From JAGTVB01 sp964624765 (GTDB lineage Bacteria > Pseudomonadota > Gammaproteobacteria > HK1), in contig CAZUZO010000151.1 of the NCBI GenBank assembly GCA_964624765.1, positions 1 through 7,126 of the forward strand: DNA of 7,126 bases. The letters run 5' to 3'. Made by a program: the position numbers and the translations under genes. Shown piece by piece: positions 1-5,213 of the stretch (within the stretch, counting starts at the first letter, position 1; each line of letters starts with the position of its first letter). Under the pieces are notes generated by a model that searched no databases, was not told the origin of the DNA, and saw only the letters and a program-made list of their open reading frames with translations.

Positions 1-146
1 GATAGCGGCGTTGGGCGGTGCTCGCTCCTCGCCTATCTATCTGATATGTCTCGTTGCTTCGCTCCGTCCGCCTGGCTCTCGGGCCGCTCGCGACGGTTTT
101 TTTCACAACCTCTCAGCCCGCTCGCGGCGGTCTCACAACCAACCTG
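1..146. other. Non-coding region downstream of pssA, GC-rich repeat-like sequence
   Basis: No gene is supported between the left window edge and the pssA stop codon. Positions 77-140 are two imperfect direct copies of one element (separate entry). Positions 1-76 contain related purine/pyrimidine-biased patches: on the minus strand GGAGCGAAGC and GGAGCGAGC occur about 35 nt apart around a short GATAGATAG stretch, which fits low-complexity repetitive DNA rather than coding sequence. The plus-strand reading frame that crosses this region shows no recognisable protein character and runs into pssA antisense. In many proteobacteria leuA follows pssA in this operon; no trace of it is seen before the edge. 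Confidence 0.6.
77..140 (-). repeat. Two imperfect direct copies of a ~30-34 nt element after pssA
   Basis: Copy one is 77-110 (34 nt) and copy two is 111-140 (30 nt). On the plus strand each begins TCTC, has a core CCGCTCGCG-R-CGG and ends CACAACC. They differ by three substitutions and by the length of a T-rich stretch (seven T at 97-103 against TCT). On the minus strand, the sense of pssA, each core can fold as CCG-Y stem, CGCGA loop, GCGG; the C-to-T change in the stem keeps a G-U pair. The right-hand 15 bases of the window (7112-7126) match 102-116 in reverse complement at 14 of 15 positions, so a further copy probably starts at the end of proS. The element follows a gene end in both places and in the same orientation relative to it. 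I do not recognise a named family. Confidence 0.65.
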
Positions 147-932
147 TCAGTGATCGCCGGTACCTCTCTCCGAGGAGGGCCGTTGCTCTCCAAGCCGGCG
201 CGCGGCACGCCGGCGCCGGATTTGCCATAAAGTCAGGATCGGGCCTGACAGGGCGTAGGCCGCGAACATGAGAAACAGAACGAGGGGCGGATGGCTGGAA
301 ACGAACACGAACACCAGCACAACCGCTAGCAGCGCGACGAACGGGACTCGACCGCGAAGGTCCAGCTCCTTAAAGCTGTGGTAGCGGATATTGCTCACCA
401 TCAGCAGCCCCGCCGCCAGAGTCACCGCCATCGTGAGCCCCACTGCCGTCTGTCCGCTGATTCCGTAGTCATCACCCAGCCACACCACAGCCGCTAACAA
501 AGCGGCGCCAGATGGGCTCGGCAAACCCTGAAAATAACGCTTATCCGCACTGCCAACCTGGGCATTGTAGCGTGCCAACCGCAACGCCGCTCCCGCAGCA
601 TAGATGAAGGCCGCCAACCATCCCACTTTACCCAGCCAGGAAAGCGACCACGCATAAACCACGAGGGCCGGCGCCAGGCCGAACGAGACCATGTCGGCTA
701 AACTATCGTATTCGGCACCGAAGGCGCTCTGGGTATGGGTCATGCGCGCGACGCGTCCATCGACGCCGTCTAGCACCATCGCCACGAAGATCGCCACCGC
801 GGCAGCCGCGAAGCGTCCGTTCATCGCGGCCACGATGGCATAAAAGCCCGCGAACAGCGCAGCCGTGGTAAATAGGTTCGGTAGTAGGTAAATTTCCCGA
901 TGCGGTTTCTTACCCGATCTCGTGCTATCCAT
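147..932 (-). CDS. pssA: CDP-diacylglycerol--serine O-phosphatidyltransferase
   Basis: Integral membrane enzyme that transfers phosphatidyl from CDP-diacylglycerol to L-serine, giving phosphatidylserine and CMP, the first committed step to phosphatidylethanolamine. The 261-residue product carries the full CDP-alcohol phosphotransferase signature: Asp55-x2-Asp58-Gly59-x2-Ala62-Arg63-x8-Gly72-x3-Asp76-x3-Asp80. The aspartates bind the metals and support catalysis in this family. Hydrophobic segments lie at about 20-36, 41-55, 85-100, 104-119, 142-152, 162-180 and 196-228, which fits a polytopic inner-membrane protein. The conserved FQGLPSPSGA stretch (134-143) is typical of the type II (Bacillus-like) serine enzymes rather than the peripheral E. 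coli PssA. The tail is very basic. It is the last gene of the operon, 67 nt after psd. No strong ribosome site precedes the ATG; the nearest, GGGAG, is 20 nt upstream and sits 8 nt before an in-frame CTG (944-942). Confidence 0.95.
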   Translation of the reverse strand: MDSTRSGKKPHREIYLLPNLFTTAALFAGFYAIVAAMNGRFAAAAVAIFVAMVLDGVDGRVARMTHTQSAFGAEYDSLADMVSFGLAPALVVYAWSLSWLGKVGWLAAFIYAAGAALRLARYNAQVGSADKRYFQGLPSPSGAALLAAVVWLGDDYGISGQTAVGLTMAVTLAAGLLMVSNIRYHSFKELDLRGRVPFVALLAVVLVFVFVSSHPPLVLFLMFAAYALSGPILTLWQIRRRRAARRLGEQRPSSERGTGDH

Positions 933-999
933 CGAACTGTGCAGGTATGACGCTCCCGATCACAAGATCAACCCTACCGTGGAGAAAAAACGGCGATCG

Positions 1000-1635
1000 C
1001 TAGCGAGGTCTCAAGGTGCCGATGACACCGCAGCCGGCCAAGGTACGTTGCCCTTGCACGACGTGGGGTCGTGTATTCGCTGGCAGCAACACATCGACCC
1101 GCGAACCGAAGTACACGAAACCGTTTCGGTGTCCTTGTCCGATCCGTTCACCGGGTGCCACATCCGATTTGAATCGAGATAATAGCCGGCTAGCCGACAC
1201 CGCCATAACCATATCATCCCCCTCGTCGGTCCTGACCCAGAGGGCATAACAAGCGATGGGGGAACCCAGCTGATCATCAGTGGACGGCGCGCTCAGACAG
1301 GCCTCCGACTGGGTCCAAAATTCCATGACCTTGCCCTCCGTGGGGCTACGCAGCGGGGTGATGCCGGGGGCATCCATGCGGATGCCGACGCACAGTGCCT
1401 TCCGATCAAGCCAAGGATCCTGCACCTCGCTCACCGCCACAACATGACCGTCCACCGGGCTCACCACTGCCAGCGGCAGGGCCGGGACATCACGCCGCGG
1501 ATATCGATAGACAAACACCAGGCAAGCACACACTACCCAGGCCGGCAACGACACCCATGCTCCGTAACGCAGCATCAACACCAGCGCCAGCAGGCCAACA
1601 CCGGCGGTGGGCAGCCATCCCTCGCGGGCCATCAT
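1000..1635 (-). CDS. psd: Short-type phosphatidylserine decarboxylase family protein
   Basis: Expected to decarboxylate phosphatidylserine to phosphatidylethanolamine at the inner membrane, using a pyruvoyl group formed by self-cleavage. The 211-residue length matches the short one-subunit class (about 210-220 residues) and not the roughly 320-residue E. coli enzyme. Two hydrophobic stretches at about 8-24 and 29-43 anchor the N terminus. SPVDG at 59-63 corresponds to the conserved PADG-like motif, and FGS at 176-178 is the cleavage motif, with Ser178 the predicted source of the pyruvoyl group. Oddly, the region GITPLRSPTEG (91-101) aligns with the VH-S-Q-R-S-P-V-D-G region of betaproteobacterial enzymes but has Thr where a His is normal. 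Activity is therefore likely but not certain. The start is ATG-ATG (1635 or 1632), 52 nt after the ilvC stop; an in-frame TAG close upstream rules out extension. Its place before pssA supports the pathway role. Confidence 0.85.
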   Translation of the reverse strand: MMAREGWLPTAGVGLLALVLMLRYGAWVSLPAWVVCACLVFVYRYPRRDVPALPLAVVSPVDGHVVAVSEVQDPWLDRKALCVGIRMDAPGITPLRSPTEGKVMEFWTQSEACLSAPSTDDQLGSPIACYALWVRTDEGDDMVMAVSASRLLSRFKSDVAPGERIGQGHRNGFVYFGSRVDVLLPANTRPHVVQGQRTLAGCGVIGTLRPR

Positions 1636-1687
1636 GCCAGGCTACCGCCCCAAAGCCGCGCCGTTCTCCTCACGGAAATGCTCAGGG

Positions 1688-2704
1688 CTAGTTCCTGTCC
1701 TGATCGACCAGTCGCTTAGCGCCGATCCATGGCATCATTTCTCGAAGACTTCGGCCTACATGCTCGATAGGATGCTCACGACTGATGCGTCGCATCGCCT
1801 TCAAGGTGGGAGCTCCGGCCTGATTCTCAAGGATGAATTCTCGAGCAAACAGCCCACCCTGAATTTCGGTCAGGATACGCTTCATCTCGGCTCTCGTGCC
1901 CTCGTCAATGATTCGAGGACCTCGAGTCAGGTCGCCGTATTCGGCCGTGTTGGAAATGGAGTAGCGCATGTTCGCAATGCCACCCTCGTACATCAGGTCA
2001 ACGATGAGCTTGAGTTCATGTAGGCATTCGAAATAGGCCATCTCGGGGGCATAGCCAGCCTCAACAAGCGTTTCGAATCCCGCTTGCACCAGCGCGCTGA
2101 GCCCACCACACAGAACCACTTGTTCACCGAACAGATCGGTTTCCGTCTCCTCGCGAAAGGTCGTTTCGATGATTCCAGCACGGCCAGCACCGATCGCGGT
2201 GGCATAGGAGAGGGCCAACGCCTGCGCTCGCCCAGAGGCATCCTGGTGCACGGCGACCAGCGAAGGCACTCCACCCCCGTCCCGATAGGTGGAGCGCACC
2301 AAGTGCCCCGGTCCTTTGGGTGCCACCATGATCACGTCGAGGTCGGAACGCGGTTCGATTTGCCCAAAATGGATGTTGAAACCATGGGCAAATGCCAACG
2401 CCGCCCCCTGTTTGAGAGTGCCGGCGAGGGTTTGTCGATAGATCAACGCCTGGTGCTCGTCCGGGGCTAACAACATGACCAGACCCGCATCGCTGACTGC
2501 CTGCGCGACGTTGCTGACCACGTGGCCGGCGTTTAATGCCTTGGCTTCCGACGGCGAACCGGGACGTAACCCCACGACCACCTCGACTCCCGAGTCGCGA
2601 AGGTTATTGGCGTGGGCATGCCCCTGGGATCCATAGCCGATGATGGCCACCTTGGTGTCTTTGATCAGCGACAAATCGGTATCTTTCTCGTAATAAATGT
2701 TCAT
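1688..2704 (-). CDS. ilvC: Ketol-acid reductoisomerase, class I, NADPH type
   Basis: Catalyses Mg-dependent alkyl migration and NADPH reduction of 2-acetolactate or 2-aceto-2-hydroxybutyrate, the second step of valine and isoleucine synthesis, in the cytosol. From the ATG at 2704 the product has 338 residues, exactly the class I length. The N-terminal Rossmann domain has GYGSQGHAH (23-31). Arg47 and Ser50 in the following loop fit binding of the NADPH 2'-phosphate. The active-site set is complete: His107, Lys130, Asp190, Glu194, Glu226, Glu230 and Ser251. The helical knotted C-terminal domain ends with the usual MMPWI motif. A TTG 57 nt upstream would add 19 residues unlike the family; the ATG begins the expected MNIYYEKD sequence and has a weak GGGA ribosome site 7 nt before it. 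It follows ilvN by 100 nt, a gap that contains hairpins, and precedes psd. Confidence 0.97.
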   Translation of the reverse strand: MNIYYEKDTDLSLIKDTKVAIIGYGSQGHAHANNLRDSGVEVVVGLRPGSPSEAKALNAGHVVSNVAQAVSDAGLVMLLAPDEHQALIYRQTLAGTLKQGAALAFAHGFNIHFGQIEPRSDLDVIMVAPKGPGHLVRSTYRDGGGVPSLVAVHQDASGRAQALALSYATAIGAGRAGIIETTFREETETDLFGEQVVLCGGLSALVQAGFETLVEAGYAPEMAYFECLHELKLIVDLMYEGGIANMRYSISNTAEYGDLTRGPRIIDEGTRAEMKRILTEIQGGLFAREFILENQAGAPTLKAMRRISREHPIEHVGRSLREMMPWIGAKRLVDQDRN

Positions 2705-2720
2705 CCGATAATCCCACACT

Positions 2721-2779
2721 GGCAAGATAGAGAGCGGGCACCTTGCCCGCCACGGCCTCAAAAACGGTCAATAAACCGG
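2721..2779 (-). promoter_or_regulatory. Hairpins in the ilvN-ilvC intercistronic gap
   Basis: Two potential RNA hairpins lie before ilvC. The first, on the minus strand at 2778-2765, pairs CGGTT with GACCG (one G-U) and is followed by five T at 2764-2760, like a weak intrinsic terminator. The second is a perfect 7-bp stem, GCGGGCA with TGCCCGC (2750-2744 and 2740-2734), with a 3-nt loop. Part of that stem, GGCAAG (2747-2742), can pair instead with CTTGCC at 2726-2721, close to the ilvC ribosome site; the two pairings exclude each other. Such elements could set the ilvC:ilvBN expression ratio by partial termination, processing or stability. The pairings are visible; the function is inferred. 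Confidence 0.35.
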
Positions 2780-2804
2780 CACCCCACGCAGAGCTGCAAC
2801 GACC

Positions 2805-3296
2805 TTAAAGCTTCAGACCTCTATCACCGCGCATAGCCCCTAAGGCGCCTGAGCGCACGACTTCTATGATGGATTTGCGGTCGACAGCTTTGATAAACGC
2901 ATCGAGCTTATCACCGGTCCCGGTGAGTTCCACTAGATAACTGGCATTGGCAACATCCAGTATCCGACCCCGAAAGATGTCCGCAAGCCGCATAATTTCC
3001 TCCCGTTCGTGCCCCACCGCCCGGACCTTGATGAGCATCATTTCCCGTTCGACGTGGATTCCCTCGGTCAGATCCTGAAGTTTGACGACATCGACCAGCT
3101 TATTCAGCTGCTTGGTAATTTGCTCGATGATCTCGTCGGAGCCGCGGGTCACCAGAGTCATACGCGACAAGGACGCATCTTCGGTGGGGGCCACGCTGAG
3201 GGATTCGATGTTGTAGCCGCGAGCGGAAAAAAGATTCGCCACCCGCGAGAGGGCACCGGGCTCGTTCTCGAGCAGGATAGAGATGATGTGGCGCAT
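2805..3296 (-). CDS. ilvN: Acetohydroxyacid synthase small (regulatory) subunit
   Basis: Regulatory partner of IlvB; it raises catalytic activity and makes the holoenzyme sensitive to valine. The product has 163 residues, the same as E. coli IlvH. Residues 1 to about 76 form an ACT domain opening with RHIISILLENEPGALSRV, and about 84-157 form the C-terminal small-subunit domain. Asn11, Gly14 and Asn29, positions at which E. coli IlvH changes relieve valine inhibition, are all kept, so a valine-sensitive enzyme is predicted. The start ATG lies 4 nt after the ilvB TAA, and a GGGAG ribosome site falls inside the end of ilvB, so translation is probably coupled and the subunits are made in matched amounts. 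The gene could equally be named ilvH. Confidence 0.96.
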   Translation of the reverse strand: MRHIISILLENEPGALSRVANLFSARGYNIESLSVAPTEDASLSRMTLVTRGSDEIIEQITKQLNKLVDVVKLQDLTEGIHVEREMMLIKVRAVGHEREEIMRLADIFRGRILDVANASYLVELTGTGDKLDAFIKAVDRKSIIEVVRSGALGAMRGDRGLKL

Positions 3297-3300
3297 CGAC

Positions 3301-5022
3301 TTAGGCCAGCTCCCGAGGACGACAAAGCTGCGGCAGCAGCATTTCGTTATGCGCCTGGCCCGCCACTATCATGGGATACACATTCTCGGTCGGATCGGTG
3401 ATGAAATCCATGAACACCAGTCTATCCTTGAGCGCCATCGCCTCACGCAGCGCACCCTCCACATCTGCCGGCCGTTCGATATGCATGCCGACGTGACCGA
3501 AGCTCTCTGCTAACCTGACGAAATCTGGCAATGACTCCATGTAGGAGTGGGAATAGCGGTTGTCATAAAAAAACTCCTGCCACTGGCGAACCATTCCTAG
3601 ATAACCATTATTCAGGTTGACGATCTTGATCGGCAGCCCGTACTGCTTGGCGGTCGACAGTTCCTGAATGCACATCAGAATGCTGCCTTCGCCAGTCACG
3701 CAAGCCACCGTGGCATCAGGATAGGCAAACTGTACGCCGATGGCGGCAGGCAGTCCGAAACCCATGGTTCCTAGACCACCTGAATTAATCCAGCGCCGGG
3801 GCTTGTCAAACTTGTAGAACTGCGCCGCCCACATCTGATGCTGTCCCACGTCGGACGTCACATACGCCTCACCACCGGTCGCCTCATACAGCTTTTGGAC
3901 GACATACTGCGGTTTGATGACCGTATCCGATTGCTCGTACCGAAAGCAGTCTACGGAGCGCCATTCGTGAATCTGATCCCACCAGGCGGTCAGCGCCGCG
4001 GCATCGGGGCGGCGCTCGGTATCCTTTAGCAACCGCACCGCCTCCGTCAACACGTTGTTTACCGAACCCACGATGGGAACGTCGACGGCCACATTCTTGG
4101 CGATGGACGAGGGATCGATATCGATATGAATGATTTTCGCGTGCGGACAGAATTTGCTCAGCTCACCGGTCACCCGATCATCGAAACGGGCACCGATGGC
4201 GATCAGCACGTCGCTATCATGCATCGCCATATTGGCTTCATAGGTACCGTGCATACCCAGCATACCCAGGAATTGTGGATCGGTAGCGGGGTAAGCACCC
4301 AGCCCCATCAAGGTGTTGGTGATGGGAAAACCCAGCAGCCGTGTCAACTCGATGAGCACCTCGGAAGCGTTGTCCAGCACCACCCCGCCACCGCTATAGA
4401 TCACCGGCCGGCGCGCCGACAACATCAATTCCACGGCCTTGCGAATCTGCCCGGGATGGCCTCGGGTCACAGGATTGTATGAGCGAAGCTTCGCCTCTCT
4501 GGGGTATTCGTATTCCGTTTTGTCTGCGGTAACATCTTTGGGGATGTCGACCACAACCGGCCCTGGCCGCCCAGAGGTGGCGACATAGAACGCCTTCTTG
4601 AGGGTGGTAGCGATGTCGTCAACGTTCTTCACCAGGAAGTTGTGTTTGACACAGGGTCGAGTAATCCCAACGCAGTCGACCTCCTGGAAGGCATCATTAC
4701 CGATCAGATGGGTAGGCACCTGCCCAGAGATAACGACCAGAGGAATAGAGTCCATGAACGCGGTGGCGATGCCAGTCACGGCGTTGGTCACACCCGGGCC
4801 CGAAGTCACCAACGCCACGCCGGGCCTCGAGGTGGCTCGCGCATAGCCATCTGCCATGTGCACAGCACCCTGCTCGTGACGGACCAGGACGTGCTTGACG
4901 TCGTCTTGCTTATACAGTTCATCATAGATATGCAGTACCGCCCCCCCCGGATAGCCGAAGAGATGCTCCACCCCCTCATCCTTTAGGAATCGAACAACGA
5001 TCTGGGCGCCTGTCAGTTTCAC
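3301..5022 (-). CDS. ilvB: Acetohydroxyacid (acetolactate) synthase large catalytic subunit
   Basis: Thiamine-diphosphate enzyme that condenses two pyruvates, or pyruvate and 2-oxobutyrate, in the first common step of valine, leucine and isoleucine synthesis; cytosolic, working with IlvN. From the GTG at 5022 the product has 573 residues, normal for the family. The N-terminal domain has the FGYPGG motif (22-27) and RHEQGA, with Glu50 the expected cofactor-activating residue. The central domain includes the GARFDDRVTG stretch. The C-terminal domain has the thiamine motif as GEG (444-446) followed by NN (471-472); Glu replaces the more usual Asp, a change I recall in related proteobacterial enzymes. 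GTG is chosen because GGAG lies 6 nt before it and the protein then begins MKLTGAQIV as relatives do. The frame is open farther upstream, but through a terminator. First gene of the operon. It could be called ilvI. Confidence 0.96.
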   Translation of the reverse strand: MKLTGAQIVVRFLKDEGVEHLFGYPGGAVLHIYDELYKQDDVKHVLVRHEQGAVHMADGYARATSRPGVALVTSGPGVTNAVTGIATAFMDSIPLVVISGQVPTHLIGNDAFQEVDCVGITRPCVKHNFLVKNVDDIATTLKKAFYVATSGRPGPVVVDIPKDVTADKTEYEYPREAKLRSYNPVTRGHPGQIRKAVELMLSARRPVIYSGGGVVLDNASEVLIELTRLLGFPITNTLMGLGAYPATDPQFLGMLGMHGTYEANMAMHDSDVLIAIGARFDDRVTGELSKFCPHAKIIHIDIDPSSIAKNVAVDVPIVGSVNNVLTEAVRLLKDTERRPDAAALTAWWDQIHEWRSVDCFRYEQSDTVIKPQYVVQKLYEATGGEAYVTSDVGQHQMWAAQFYKFDKPRRWINSGGLGTMGFGLPAAIGVQFAYPDATVACVTGEGSILMCIQELSTAKQYGLPIKIVNLNNGYLGMVRQWQEFFYDNRYSHSYMESLPDFVRLAESFGHVGMHIERPADVEGALREAMALKDRLVFMDFITDPTENVYPMIVAGQAHNEMLLPQLCRPRELA

Positions 5023-5028
5023 GTTTCT

Positions 5029-5032
5029 CTCC
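5029..5032 (-). promoter_or_regulatory. Ribosome binding site that fixes the ilvB GTG start
   Basis: On the minus strand GGAG occupies 5032-5029 within CGGAGAGAAAC, 6 nt before the GTG at 5022-5020. No comparable purine-rich site precedes the other in-frame start candidate at 5145, so this site decides the start. It lies only about ten bases after the T-run of the upstream terminator, so read-through directly exposes it. Confidence 0.85.
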
Positions 5033-5040
5033 GAATGCAC

Positions 5041-5070
5041 AAAAAAGGCGCCCGGCACAGCCGGGCGTCC
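5041..5070 (-). terminator. Intrinsic terminator in the ilvB leader (probable attenuator)
   Basis: On the minus strand, CGCCCGGC (5067-5060) pairs perfectly with GCCGGGCG (5056-5049) across a 3-nt loop. An outer GG/CC pair extends the stem past one bulged base, and six T follow at 5046-5041. This is a textbook Rho-independent terminator. It points toward ilvB and ends 18 nt before the start codon, so it lies between any upstream promoter and the operon. That position is typical of transcription attenuators, and attenuation is known for branched-chain amino acid operons. A clear antiterminator is not obvious: upstream CGTCCC (5176-5171) could pair with GGGACG (5072-5067) and GCGTC (5167-5163) with GACGC. 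No recognisable gene lies upstream on this strand for it to serve as an ordinary gene-end terminator. Confidence 0.85.
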
Positions 5071-5100
5071 CCTAGATACCTTTCTACGACCGTTAACGTG

Positions 5101-5127
5101 ATTATATGCGATGATATGGGATGTCTG
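5101..5127 (-). promoter_or_regulatory. Candidate sigma70-type promoter toward ilvB (perfect -10)
   Basis: On the minus strand 5106-5101 reads TATAAT, the exact consensus -10. A 4-of-6 match to TTGACA, CAGACA, is at 5127-5122, with a short 15-bp spacer. Transcription would start near 5094 and meet the terminator almost at once, leaving no room for a leader peptide. If this promoter is the main one, the terminator must be controlled without a translated leader. The poor spacing keeps confidence low. Confidence 0.3.
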
Positions 5128-5153
5128 GCTATCGCCGAATGTCACACGTGCCG

Positions 5154-5213
5154 TCAGAGCCAGACGCGGCGGGACGAACAGCTATATAGTATACATGAGG
5201 AGCACATGACCAT
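5154..5213 (-). CDS. Candidate leader peptide upstream of ilvB, 19 aa
   Basis: The minus strand encodes MVMCSSCILYSCSSRRVWL and a stop; a second ATG is at 5207. Its stop is about 85 nt before the ilvB-leader terminator, a layout compatible with attenuation. It contains Ile (ATA) and Leu (CTA) as adjacent, probably rare codons, a second Leu as the last codon, two Val and three Cys, but no run of branched-chain codons like the classical ilv leaders. The ribosome site is weak. If transcription starts at the TATACT block (5193-5188), this ORF would not be transcribed intact. Treat it as a hypothesis; it could be a chance ORF. Confidence 0.22.
   Translation of the reverse strand: MVMCSSCILYSCSSRRVWL
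5183..5194. promoter_or_regulatory. AT-rich block with -10-like sequence on both strands
   Basis: The block TATATAGTATAC stands out in a GC-rich setting. The minus strand reads TATACT (5193-5188), 5 of 6 against TATAAT, pointing to ilvB. The plus strand offers TATAGT (5185-5190) or TATATA (5183-5188), pointing to proS. No good -35 is found at 16-18 bp on either side. Shared symmetrical -10 elements are known to give divergent transcription in bacteria, so a bidirectional start is plausible. A plus-strand start near 5196 would place the GAGGAG site of the proline-rich ORF at the very 5' end. Confidence 0.3.

Noticed and set aside
77..110. Plus-strand terminator CCGCTCGCGACGG plus seven T at the left edge
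   Set aside because: The stem has only three pairs in that orientation and no plus-strand gene is visible upstream, so the T-run is better seen as part of the repeat.
11..271. Plus-strand ORF of 86 codons at the left edge
   Set aside because: It overlaps the repeat region and the antisense of pssA, has no recognisable domain and looks like a GC-rich chance frame.
985..1006. Run of six T on the minus strand between psd and pssA, beside the palindromes GCGATCGC and TCGCTAGCGA
   Set aside because: The palindromes leave loops too small for a stable hairpin directly before the T-run, so an intrinsic terminator is not supported; pssA must also be transcribed through it.
2705..2761. N-terminal extension of ilvC by 19 codons from a TTG
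   Set aside because: The extension is encoded by the intercistronic hairpin region, and the ATG at 2704 gives exactly the class I length with conserved residues at family numbering.
5023..5145. N-terminal extension of ilvB by 41 codons from a GTG at 5145
   Set aside because: It would be translated through the terminator stem and T-run, has no ribosome site and does not resemble acetolactate synthases; the GTG at 5022 has GGAG at good spacing and starts the family sequence.
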